From the NCBI GenBank assembly GCA_016193385.1, contig JACPSF010000145.1, forward strand, positions 1-18,911: 18,911 nucleotides of DNA, read 5' to 3'. Under the pieces are notes generated by a model. It saw nothing but the letters and a program-made list of their open reading frames with translations, was not told the origin of the DNA and ran no database searches. The DNA comes from Deltaproteobacteria bacterium (GTDB taxonomy: Bacteria > Desulfobacterota_B > Binatia > UBA9968). The position numbers were made by a program, and so were the translations under genes. Position 1 is the first letter of the stretch. Every line of letters starts with the position of its first letter. Positions 7,129 to 14,252 of this stretch are shown here, one piece after another.

Positions 7129-8118
7129 ATGGCCCAGATTGTTGTGTGCGATGACGTGGATGGAGCTTTTCGGAATTCCGGCGAGCTGGCAAGACTTGAC
7201 GCCGTGGGTGAAGTTACAATCTACAGCGAGGTAGCCGAGACGCGTGAAGCGTTCCTGGAGCGTCTGCGAGGGGCTCAAGTCGTGATGGCGCTTCGCGGAC
7301 GCACAGCTTTTGACGGCGAGACTCTGCGTAATCTGCCAGATCTTCGTTGCATTGCCTCAACTGGACCCCACCGTATCGACGTTAAGGCGGCTACCGAGCT
7401 AGGGATTGCGGTCGCAACCACGGCCGGGACGTCAACGGAGTCGGTAGCGGACCACGTGCTTGGGCTAATTCTCGCACTTGCCCGCCAAATCATTCCGGCA
7501 GATCAGGCTCTACGCCGGCGTCGGTGGGAGCCACTCACGGGGCTGGAGTTGGAAGGAAAGAGCCTGGGGATTCTAGGGCTTGGGCGGATCGGGAGCGCGG
7601 TGGCGAAGCGCGCGCAAGGATTCGGCCTTCGCATAATTGCCTGGGGCCCAACTCTTACGCCAGAGCGGGCCGCAGCCTCGGGCGCAAGAATCGTTAGCGA
7701 AGAGGAGCTGTTCCGCACTGCTGATATTCTGTCGGTGCACCTGCGCTACTCAAATCTATCTCACGACTTCGTCAACGCAAATCGGTTGGCGCTCATGAAG
7801 CCTACCGCTTTGCTCATCGATATTTCACGGGCAGGAATCGTGAACCGCCAGCACCTAGCGGAAGCACTCCGCTCCGGCCAAATTGCTGGGGCCGCTATGG
7901 ATCTCTGCCACCCCTGCCCCGTGGATATGGATGACCCGATCCTTGATGCCCCTCGAACGGTTCTAACTCCGCATATGGCTTGGCAGACGCTGGACTCCTA
8001 CCAGCGCGCAGCGCGCGATTCGGTGGACGTCGTGTTGGCGTATCTTAGCGGGAAGCCCATCAATGTTGTCAATCCAGATACCTTAAGAAGCCCCCGGCAG
8101 GCAGCGCGACGAAGCTGA
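7129..8118 (+). CDS. D-isomer-specific 2-hydroxyacid dehydrogenase family protein
   Basis: A 329-residue Rossmann protein. The NAD-binding loop is GLGRIG (Gly150-Gly155), preceded by LEGKSLGIL. The catalytic arginine is Arg234 in DISRAGIVN, and the histidine is His282 in LTPHMAW. The family normally carries a Glu 29 residues after the Arg (Glu269 in SerA, in a TEP motif). Here that place is Cys263 within DLCHPCPVD, so proton relay must differ or activity may be altered. Members reduce 2-keto acids or oxidise D-2-hydroxyacids in the cytoplasm; the substrate is not predictable. I chose ATG 7129 because family sequence (IVVCDD) starts there; the frame is open to 7042 without homology. It is 11 bp ahead of a binding-protein gene with its own AGGAGGTGA, so these two are probably cotranscribed. 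Confidence 0.9.
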   Translation: MAQIVVCDDVDGAFRNSGELARLDAVGEVTIYSEVAETREAFLERLRGAQVVMALRGRTAFDGETLRNLPDLRCIASTGPHRIDVKAATELGIAVATTAGTSTESVADHVLGLILALARQIIPADQALRRRRWEPLTGLELEGKSLGILGLGRIGSAVAKRAQGFGLRIIAWGPTLTPERAAASGARIVSEEELFRTADILSVHLRYSNLSHDFVNANRLALMKPTALLIDISRAGIVNRQHLAEALRSGQIAGAAMDLCHPCPVDMDDPILDAPRTVLTPHMAWQTLDSYQRAARDSVDVVLAYLSGKPINVVNPDTLRSPRQAARRS

Positions 8119-8129
8119 GGAGGTGAAGC

Positions 8130-9164
8130 ATGAAACGGAGCAGGTTTGTCCCGATAAGCGTTTTGACCTTCTTGGTCTTGCTGGTATGGGGTGCCGGGGC
8201 GCAGACCGTAACCCTGGAGCAATTGATCGAAGGAGCTAGAAAAGAAGGCAGGCTTGAGTTCCATGCTCCATCCTCCCTGACTCCGCCGGGCGCCCAGGCG
8301 CTGGCCGACGCATTTAACAAGACGTACGGTCTCAGAATCGCCATTAATTACAATCCATCCGGAGGTATGGCTCGCGACGTCAGTAAGGTCGTAGCAGCCG
8401 CAACCGCCGGAGCGCCTCCCGAGTGGGACGCGATGGTCGTCACCGATGCTCACCATGCTACACTTGCGGGTCGAAACCTGCATCACGCGATCGATTACAA
8501 TAAACTTGGCATCGATCCAAGAATCACCCATTACGGCAACGGCACGATCTCGATCGCCAACGAGTTCGTTTTGCCAGCTTATAACCACAACGTCCTGCCC
8601 GCCAAAGACGTACCAAAGAGCTGGGACGATCTGTTAGACCCCAAGTGGAAAGGCGGGAAACTGGGAATGTCGCCTGCTACGCATCACCTGGCTCGCCTAG
8701 CAGCAGGGGCATGGGGCGAGGAGAAGACTACGCGCTACGTAAGGTCGTTGTCGCAGCAAGGGCTCTCCCTGGGAACGTTCGGACAGCTTTACAGCCGCCT
8801 TCAGTTGGGAGAGGTCCTGGTAGCGGTTACAATGATCGATGGCTTTATTTATCGAGCCAAAGTTACCGGTGCGCCCGTTGTCCACGCTGAAGGGATAGAG
8901 CCCTTGATCTCACCTGCTTTGCACGCTGGCGTGCTCAAAGGCGCTCGCCACCCGAACGCGGGATATTTGATTGCCGTCTTTCTCACCACGCTCAGGGCTC
9001 AGGAAATCTGGGAGAAGCATCGCGGTGACAGCTCGGCATTTATCCCTGGAACCACGGCCTACAAGCGAGCTCAAGGAAAACACGTGCTTTACATGTCCGA
9101 TAAGGATGCCGACTTTATCGACAGGCTCGCGCGAGAGTACGCCCGAATCCTTGGGTTTAAGTGA
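8130..9164 (+). CDS. Extracellular solute-binding protein (SBP 2, paralogue of SBP 1)
   Basis: A 344-residue precursor with a signal peptide (MKRSRF, hydrophobic core, cleavage after GAGA near residue 24). The mature protein starts TVTLEQLIEGARKEGRLEFH and contains the same landmarks as SBP 1: SWDDLLDPKWKGGKLGMS, LGTFGQLYSRLQLGEVLVAV, KGARHPNAGY and an IWEKHRGD...FIPGTTAY segment. It belongs to the iron/organic-ion family 1 binding proteins. It starts 11 bp after the hydroxyacid dehydrogenase-like gene behind AGGAGGTGA, and its stop lies 20 bp before the DmsA-like gene, which points to one operon. Again no permease or ATPase gene is nearby. Gene duplication within the locus followed by divergence is likely; whether both bind the same ligand is unknown. 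Confidence 0.9.
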   Translation: MKRSRFVPISVLTFLVLLVWGAGAQTVTLEQLIEGARKEGRLEFHAPSSLTPPGAQALADAFNKTYGLRIAINYNPSGGMARDVSKVVAAATAGAPPEWDAMVVTDAHHATLAGRNLHHAIDYNKLGIDPRITHYGNGTISIANEFVLPAYNHNVLPAKDVPKSWDDLLDPKWKGGKLGMSPATHHLARLAAGAWGEEKTTRYVRSLSQQGLSLGTFGQLYSRLQLGEVLVAVTMIDGFIYRAKVTGAPVVHAEGIEPLISPALHAGVLKGARHPNAGYLIAVFLTTLRAQEIWEKHRGDSSAFIPGTTAYKRAQGKHVLYMSDKDADFIDRLAREYARILGFK

Positions 9165-9184
9165 AAAGCTATGGGAGAAACGAC

Positions 9185-11305
9185 ATGATTGAAGAGCGCG
9201 TGGTCACCACGGCTTGCGTGCACGATTGCGGGGGCAAGTGCCTGCTCTCGGTGCACGTCCGCGATGGTGTAATTACCCGTATCACAGGCGACGAGGGCAA
9301 AGAGCCCCAGCTTCGCCCCTGCCTCAAGGGACGCGCTTACCGCCAACGGATCTACCATCCTGATCGTCTGCAGTACCCTCAGCGGCGTATTGGCGATCGG
9401 GGAGAAGGCCGCTTCGAGCGCATCTCCTGGGATGAGGCTCTGGACACTATTGCCCGTGAGATGGTGCGGATCAAGAACACGTACGGTCCCGAGGCCATCC
9501 TGGACGGCAGCGGACCGGGTTGTCTGAGCTTGCTGCACGGCACGCCAAACGGTGCGCTCGCCCGCCTGCTGCGCATGTTTGGCGGTTGTACCGGACGAAC
9601 GGGGCGCATGTCCGACGGTGCCGCCAGAGCGGCTAGCCAGTGCACGTTGGGGACGATTCATACCGCCAGCGACCCCGAGGATCTGCTCAACTCCCGCCTC
9701 ATCATCCTTTGGGCCTGGAACCCCGCTGAGGCAATCCACGGCTCCTTAACCAACTGGTGTCTCACTCAGGCGAAGGAGAAAGGAGCCGACATCATCTGCG
9801 TTGACTCACGCTACACCTCGACGGCGGCGACATGGGCCGACCAATGGATCCCCATTTATCCGGGAACTGACGCCGCCATGATGGCAGCCATGGCCTATGT
9901 GATGATCGTGGAGGGGCTTCATGACCAGGCTTTCCTTGACAGGTATACAATCGGCTTCGACGCCTTTCGGGCTTACGTACTTGGCCAAGAAGATGGCTTG
10001 CCCAAGACTCCGGCGTGGGCCGAGGAGATCACGAGTGTCCCACGGGAGACCATCGTCCAGGTGGCGCGCCGTTACGCCACCGCAAAGCCAGCCGCTCTTA
10101 TAGCTGGATGGGCCATGCAGCGCACGGCTTACGGTGAGCAGGCCTTTCGCGCCAGCATCACTCTGGCCGCGATGACGGGGAACATAGGCCTTCCGGGTGG
10201 AAGCGCAGGCGGGCATTACGAGGCGGAACCTTGCTATCCTGAGCCATTCGGCAAGCTCCCCGTAGGCCCCAATCCTGTCGTCAAGAGCATTCCGATCAAC
10301 AAGTGGGCCGACGCGATCCTTTTAGGCAAGGCAGGCGGCTACCCTAGCGACATCAAGATGTTCTACATCGCCGGGCGAAACTTCGTGAACCAGATCCCGA
10401 CCGCCAACAAAGGCATCGCCGCGCTCAAAAAGCTGGAGTCCATCGTCGTCCATGAGCAGTTTATGACGGCCACGGCGCGCTATGCCGACATCCTCCTGCC
10501 GGTGACGACCTTCTTCGAGCGAGAGGACATCGGCGTCACCCCGCTGTACGCCATTTACATGAATCGGGTTATCGAGCCTCTTTACGAATGCCGCTCAGAC
10601 CTGGCAATCCTTAGCGATCTAGCGGAGAGGCTCGGTATCGAGGGCTACAACGACAAGACGGATGAGGAGTGGCTCAGAAGCTTTGTTCCCACTTCCGCTA
10701 TCCCGGACTTCGAAGCCTTCAAGGCCAAGGGCATTCATCACTTCCGTAGGGAGCATCCCCGAGTGGCCTTTGAAGAACAGATTCGCGACCCTGGTGGACA
10801 TCCTTTCTCCACGCCATCAGGTAAGATCGAGCTTTACTCCCAGCGGCTCGCTAACATGAACCAGCCTGAGACAATTCCGCCCATTCCGAAGTACATCGAG
10901 GCTTGGGAAGGGCGGCACGATCTTCTCGCTAGAGATTTTCCGCTCCAACTGCTGACGCCTCACCCGCGGCAGTTTGTCCACTCCAGCTTTGCCAACGTCC
11001 CGTGGCTTCAGGAGCTGGAAAGGCAGCGTCTGTGGATCAACCCTGTGGATGCCGAGCCAAGGAGGATTAAATTAGACGAGGAGGTTCGGGTTTTTAACCG
11101 TCGTGGCGCCTTGATTGTACCGGCCCTGGTGACAGAGCGCATCACACCAGGCGTGGTGAGTCTCAACCAGGGAGCGTGGCTCAACCTGGACGGCTCTGGA
11201 GTGGACCGGGGAGGGAGCGTCAACATTCTCACTCGCGATGAGGACACTCCCCTTGGCGACGGAGCCACTACCCACTGCTGCCTGGTGCAAATAGAGAGGA
11301 TTTGA
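9185..11305 (+). CDS. DmsA-like molybdopterin oxidoreductase, catalytic subunit
   Basis: A 706-residue DMSO-reductase-superfamily enzyme. The [4Fe-4S] ligands are Cys11, Cys15, Cys19 and Cys46 (ACVHDCGGKC and RPCLKG). The segments YRQRIYHPDRLQYP, ERISWDEALD, ILWAWNPAEAIHG, ICVDSRYTSTAA, YPGTDAAMMAAMAYVMI and ADILLPVTTFFEREDIG follow the family order, and the C-terminal domain holds TPHPRQFVHSSFANV. Ser143 in RMSDGAARAA is the likely molybdenum ligand by analogy with DmsA. There is no Tat signal, so unlike typical DmsA it should stay in the cytoplasm. I chose ATG 9185 (GGGAG seven bases upstream) over the GTG at 9161, which overlaps the previous stop. The ferredoxin partner gene follows after 8 bp. 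The electron acceptor or donor substrate is unknown; no DmsC-type anchor is encoded. Confidence 0.92.
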   Translation: MIEERVVTTACVHDCGGKCLLSVHVRDGVITRITGDEGKEPQLRPCLKGRAYRQRIYHPDRLQYPQRRIGDRGEGRFERISWDEALDTIAREMVRIKNTYGPEAILDGSGPGCLSLLHGTPNGALARLLRMFGGCTGRTGRMSDGAARAASQCTLGTIHTASDPEDLLNSRLIILWAWNPAEAIHGSLTNWCLTQAKEKGADIICVDSRYTSTAATWADQWIPIYPGTDAAMMAAMAYVMIVEGLHDQAFLDRYTIGFDAFRAYVLGQEDGLPKTPAWAEEITSVPRETIVQVARRYATAKPAALIAGWAMQRTAYGEQAFRASITLAAMTGNIGLPGGSAGGHYEAEPCYPEPFGKLPVGPNPVVKSIPINKWADAILLGKAGGYPSDIKMFYIAGRNFVNQIPTANKGIAALKKLESIVVHEQFMTATARYADILLPVTTFFEREDIGVTPLYAIYMNRVIEPLYECRSDLAILSDLAERLGIEGYNDKTDEEWLRSFVPTSAIPDFEAFKAKGIHHFRREHPRVAFEEQIRDPGGHPFSTPSGKIELYSQRLANMNQPETIPPIPKYIEAWEGRHDLLARDFPLQLLTPHPRQFVHSSFANVPWLQELERQRLWINPVDAEPRRIKLDEEVRVFNRRGALIVPALVTERITPGVVSLNQGAWLNLDGSGVDRGGSVNILTRDEDTPLGDGATTHCCLVQIERI

Positions 11306-11313
11306 GGTCGCGG

Positions 11314-11856
11314 ATGCAACTTGCCTTTTACTTTGATCCGACGCGCTGCACCGGATGCGAGGCGTGTGTAGTCGCTTGCAAAGACTGGAAGGATATCCCG
11401 GCGGGCGGGGCGAGGCTCCTCAGAATTGTCCCGGTGGAAGAAGGCCGCTTTCCAAACGTTGGGCTCCATTTTCACCCTTTGGGTTGTTTCCATTGTGCTG
11501 AGCCGCCGTGTGTAGAGGCCTGCCCTACGCGGGCCATCCACAAACGGCCTGAAGACGGCGTTGTGGTGGTGGAGGAAGAGCTGTGCCTGTCGGGATGTCG
11601 CCGTTGTTTGGAGGCATGTCCGTACCAGGCGCCCCAATTCATCGGGGAAGGGCCCGCGCGCCTGTGCGACTTCTGCCTGGATCGGTGGGAGATCGCCGAG
11701 AAGCCTATCTGCGTTCTGGCGTGTCCCCAACGAGCCCTGGATGCGGGCCCTCTGGAGGAGCTTCGCAGCCGCCATGGCGGCGGGACGCGAGTAAAAGGAT
11801 TTCCTGATCCTGGTCAAACCATGCCATCGATCCTGTTTCGCAGCAAGAAAAGGTAG
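11314..11856 (+). CDS. DmsB/NrfC-like 4Fe-4S ferredoxin subunit
   Basis: A 180-residue protein with four Fe-S motifs: Cys12/15/18/22 (CTGCEACVVAC), Cys58/61/66/70 (CFHCAEPPCVEAC), Cys91/95/98/102 (CLSGCRRCLEAC) and Cys118/121/133/137. This is the arrangement of electron-transfer subunits such as DmsB and PhsB, which pass electrons between the catalytic subunit and a quinone-active anchor. The third motif has three residues rather than two between its first cysteines, a small oddity. I chose ATG 11314; a TTG at 11302 overlapping the DmsA-like stop is possible but adds only four residues. It surely pairs with the DmsA-like protein and may also serve the molybdoenzyme at 4968. No membrane anchor gene follows, so a soluble complex is likely. 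Confidence 0.93.
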   Translation: MQLAFYFDPTRCTGCEACVVACKDWKDIPAGGARLLRIVPVEEGRFPNVGLHFHPLGCFHCAEPPCVEACPTRAIHKRPEDGVVVVEEELCLSGCRRCLEACPYQAPQFIGEGPARLCDFCLDRWEIAEKPICVLACPQRALDAGPLEELRSRHGGGTRVKGFPDPGQTMPSILFRSKKR

Positions 11857-11868
11857 GAACGCCGGTAC

Positions 11869-11994
11869 ATGACGGAAAGAGGTGAATCCCCTGTCATCCG
11901 ATTTGGAATCTACCTTCCCAACGCCGGATGGCAGCGCCTGGCCCAGGAAGTGCTTCCGGAACTTAACTGGACGGTCAGTGACGCAATTTTATGA
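11869..11994 (+). CDS. Possible 41-residue small ORF overlapping the DUF488 gene
   Basis: ATG at 11869 opens a 41-codon frame that ends TGA at 11992-11994, overlapping the next ATG (11991) as ATGA. The peptide includes IRFGIYLPNAGWQRLAQEVL. The start of that segment recalls the first strand of luciferase-like (LLM) flavin oxidoreductases, so it may be the 5' stub of such a gene, but this is weak. The ATGA junction would couple translation of DUF488. A GTGAAT-like stretch is inside rather than in front, and no strong ribosome site is visible. Confidence 0.35.
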   Translation: MTERGESPVIRFGIYLPNAGWQRLAQEVLPELNWTVSDAIL

Positions 11995-12347
11995 TTACGG
12001 TGAAAAGGGTCTACGAGCCGGCTGCGGAGGATGAAGGCGCCCGGTTCCTGGTGGACCGGTTATGGCCACGCGGGCTGAAAAAAGAATCCGTGCGTCTCAA
12101 CGGCTGGCTTAGAGACGTAGCCCCAAGTGACCGGCTACGGCGCTGGTATGACCATAGGTCAGACAGGTGGGAGGAATTTCGCCGCCGATATTTTACCGAG
12201 CTGGACAAAAGACCGAATGGCTGGAGGCCGATTCTGGAAGCAGGGCGCCGCGGAAACGTGACCTTGTTGTTCGGCGCTCGTGATCTGGAGCATAACAATG
12301 CCGTCGCGCTTCGCGACTATCTGATGGCCAGGTTGAAAACAGAGTAA
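11991..12347 (+). CDS. DUF488 family protein
   Basis: A 118-residue cytoplasmic protein with the DUF488 signatures: N-terminal ITVKRVYEPAAEDEGARFLV followed by DRLWPRGLKKE, the central LRRWYDHRSDRWEEF, and a C-terminal strand TLLFGARDLEHNNAVALRDY. Length matches the family (about 115-125 residues). The biochemical role of DUF488 is not established; members are frequent next to redox and stress genes. Its ATG overlaps the stop of a short upstream frame (ATGA), so it may rely on coupled translation, since no own Shine-Dalgarno is evident. It is the last intact gene before a 330-bp stretch that carries a Rid gene fragment. Confidence 0.9.
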   Translation: MITVKRVYEPAAEDEGARFLVDRLWPRGLKKESVRLNGWLRDVAPSDRLRRWYDHRSDRWEEFRRRYFTELDKRPNGWRPILEAGRRGNVTLLFGARDLEHNNAVALRDYLMARLKTE

Positions 12348-12374
12348 CCCTTTTTCTATTTTACCGTCCCGTGG

Positions 12375-12491
12375 CTCTTCAAAGAGCCCCGGCCCTACGT
12401 GGAGTTTATTCCGGTTACTGGCTTTGCTCGGGAGGAGATGTTGGTGGAGATCCAGGGAACGGCGGTACTGCGGCGATCGCCTAGCCGATAA
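12375..12491 (+). pseudogene. 3' fragment of a tandem-Rid gene
   Basis: The translation from 12375 reads LFKEPRPYVEFIPVTGFARE followed by EMLVEIQGTAVLR, which matches the C-terminus of the two-domain Rid protein at 15352-16035. The DNA at 12378-12482 and 15937-16041 aligns over 105 bases without gaps and with 13 mismatches (about 88%). The TGA stop of the intact copy is CGA here, so the frame runs five residues further to TAA at 12489. No 5' part is found. The remainder of the 12348-12677 interval shows no gene that I can support. Confidence 0.82.
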
Positions 12492-12677
12492 CAGACGACC
12501 TTTCCCCTGGCAGATGCGGCCCAAGCGCATCAACATGTGATCGATCGCAGAAATTTTGGCAGGGTGGTGCTAACCGTTTGAGGTCAGGAAGGAAAAGATG
12601 CAAGCCTCATTTCGTCCCTTCGCTGTTATAAAAGCTTACCTCAATAACTCAGGAATACGCATGGCAAAAATTTAGGC

Positions 12678-13043
12678 ATGAAGGCAAAAATGGGGCAACG
12701 GGTCCTATTTGTGGTCGGAGCGGGGGTCACGATAATCTTTGGTATCCGGCCTGTATATGCCCAAGGGGACAGTATGGCGGGACGAAAGCTTTACAGAGCG
12801 TATTGCTCACCGTGTCATGGAGAGTCGGGTAAGGGGGATGGCCAAGGGGCGAGGTTGTTGCCAGTCAGGCCGGCCGACCATACGGACGGTACGGTGATGA
12901 ACAAGCACACGAATAAATACCTTGTAGGGAGATCTCCCTACATGCCAGCTTGGGGAGGGCAGCTCAGAGAGGGGGAAATGCGGGACTTGATCCGCTATAT
13001 CCGAAGTCTGGCCGTGCCTGCCTATAAAGCCGAAGGAAAATAA
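12678..13043 (+). CDS. Exported monoheme cytochrome c
   Basis: A 121-residue class I cytochrome c. A hydrophobic signal segment (about residues 8-28, ending PVYAQ) precedes the mature domain. The heme motif is Cys43-Ser-Pro-Cys46-His47, followed by GESGKGDGQGARLLPVRPAD, a typical cytochrome c loop. Met89 in RSPYMPAWGGQL is the likely distal ligand, and the C-terminal helix is EMRDLIRYIRSL. It should carry electrons in the periplasm. The upstream ribosome site is weak (TTTAGGC), and an internal ATG at 12690 is an alternative start. It is followed 23 bp later by another cytochrome gene, and all three cytochromes plus a hemerythrin are consecutive, suggesting one respiratory or oxygen/NO-related unit. 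Confidence 0.9.
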   Translation: MKAKMGQRVLFVVGAGVTIIFGIRPVYAQGDSMAGRKLYRAYCSPCHGESGKGDGQGARLLPVRPADHTDGTVMNKHTNKYLVGRSPYMPAWGGQLREGEMRDLIRYIRSLAVPAYKAEGK

Positions 13044-13066
13044 ACTTGTGTCTGAGAGGTGGAGCC

Positions 13067-13570
13067 ATGAGACAAATATTAGTGGTCTTGATTGTTTCAG
13101 CAATAAGCTTTGCGTCCTGCTTTGCCAGATCCGGCCAGGCCCAGAGTCAGCAAGAATTGGTTAAGCTCGGCCAATACATTCTTACTGCGGTACAAGGCTG
13201 TGGCTGCCATACCCGTGAAAAGCCGGACACAAGCAAGGATATGGACTGGTTTCTGGCAGGGGCTCCGTCGAAACCACCGCCTAAGGGTCCGCCAGCGAAT
13301 GTGGGCTGGACTAACCCCAGATGGAAAAAGCTCTATGGGAAAAATATCACACCTGATCCTGAAACGGGGATCGGGACGTGGGCTGAGTCTGATTTCACCA
13401 GAGCAATGCGTACCGGGGTAACTCCCGATGGCAGGGTCCTGGACCCGTTTATGCCCTGGCATGCCTTTCAAGAGATTACAGACCGGGACCTTAAAGCCAT
13501 GTGGGTCTATCTTAGAACGATAAAGCCAATAAAGAACAAGGCTCCGGAAAGCATACCTGCCGGGAAATAG
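13067..13570 (+). CDS. Exported cytochrome c-like protein with contracted CXCH heme motif
   Basis: A 167-residue protein with an N-terminal signal segment (residues 1-25; Cys18 in SFASC could be a lipid-attachment site). The heme-binding site reads GCGCHT: Cys45-Gly-Cys47-His48, one residue shorter than the standard CXXCH. The next gene's product, otherwise alike, has CVGCHT at the aligned place. Later motifs match cytochromes of sugar/alcohol dehydrogenase complexes: NITPDPETGIGTWAESDFTR, TGVTPDGRVLDPFMPW (Met candidate ligand) and DLKAMWVYLRTIKPIKNK. It may bind heme through one or two thioethers in a strained form, or not at all. I chose ATG 13067 with GGTGGAG upstream; an extension to 13046 adds only MCLRGGA. 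Confidence 0.85.
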   Translation: MRQILVVLIVSAISFASCFARSGQAQSQQELVKLGQYILTAVQGCGCHTREKPDTSKDMDWFLAGAPSKPPPKGPPANVGWTNPRWKKLYGKNITPDPETGIGTWAESDFTRAMRTGVTPDGRVLDPFMPWHAFQEITDRDLKAMWVYLRTIKPIKNKAPESIPAGK

Positions 13571-13583
13571 GAGGGATAGCTCC

Positions 13584-14126
13584 ATGAAGAAAGTCATCTT
13601 CTCTCTTTTTGCTATTTCGCTTTTAGGCTCACTCATTTTTATGCCCCAGGTCTTGTTAGCCCAAGAGCAGGTACCAAAAGACTGGGAGCAGAAGAGCTAT
13701 GTCGAGCGAGGCAAGTACTTGGTTAATCATTTGGCCGAATGTGTAGGCTGCCACACCCCATTGGGACGGGGCGGTCCTGGCGATTCGGATATGAACCTCT
13801 ATCTTTCAGGTGTTCCAGCAAAGTTTGCCGGAGTGCAAGAAGGACCTCCGCAAGTAGCTGGGTTTCCCGGGCCTAAGGGAGCTAGATACTACCCTGCGAA
13901 CACCACTCCAGATCCTGAGACGGGAATTGGAAAATGGACTGAGGAACAATTTGTGAGGGCTTTTAGAGACGGGATCAGGCCAGACGGGACCAAGTACGAC
14001 AAATCTCCGATGGAGTGGGAAATATATACAAATATGAGGGAAGAAGACATCAGGGCTCTATACAGGTACCTAAGAACTGTCAAGCCAATAAAAAACAAGG
14101 TGCCGGAAAATATCCCTCCCAAATGA
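13584..14126 (+). CDS. Exported cytochrome c, paralogue of the preceding gene
   Basis: A 180-residue cytochrome with a signal peptide ending near residue 26 (VLLAQ). The heme site is Cys53-Val-Gly-Cys56-His57. It is related to the preceding protein over its whole length: both share TPDPETGIG, a W.E..F.RA.R.G..PDG pattern and the ending RTVKPIKNKVPENIPP. A Met in KSPMEWEIYTNM is the probable distal ligand. It starts 13 bp after the preceding stop, behind AGGAGGGATAG, so the two are cotranscribed. It probably passes electrons in the periplasm together with the cytochrome at 12678. Its partner dehydrogenase or oxidase is not in the window. Confidence 0.9.
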   Translation: MKKVIFSLFAISLLGSLIFMPQVLLAQEQVPKDWEQKSYVERGKYLVNHLAECVGCHTPLGRGGPGDSDMNLYLSGVPAKFAGVQEGPPQVAGFPGPKGARYYPANTTPDPETGIGKWTEEQFVRAFRDGIRPDGTKYDKSPMEWEIYTNMREEDIRALYRYLRTVKPIKNKVPENIPPK

Positions 14127-14165
14127 AATAGCGAGATCAAGCCCAAAGCTTTTAGCAATTCAAGG

Positions 14166-14240
14166 ATGGGACCAACAACCAGCAAAAACCTGATTAATTT
14201 AATAGGATTTGTTATCGGGGCGTCATTTATGGATAAATAG
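14166..14240 (+). CDS. Possible 24-residue hydrophobic small ORF
   Basis: Between the cytochrome and hemerythrin genes an ATG opens a 24-codon frame with a hydrophobic core LINLIGFVIGASFM flanked by polar residues, long enough for one short membrane helix. It ends TAG at 14238, directly before the GAGGGG site of the hemerythrin gene. The only upstream ribosome-site-like sequence is CAAGG. It might be a small membrane peptide or chance. Confidence 0.25.
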   Translation: MGPTTSKNLINLIGFVIGASFMDK

Positions 14241-14252
14241 GAGGGGAATCAG

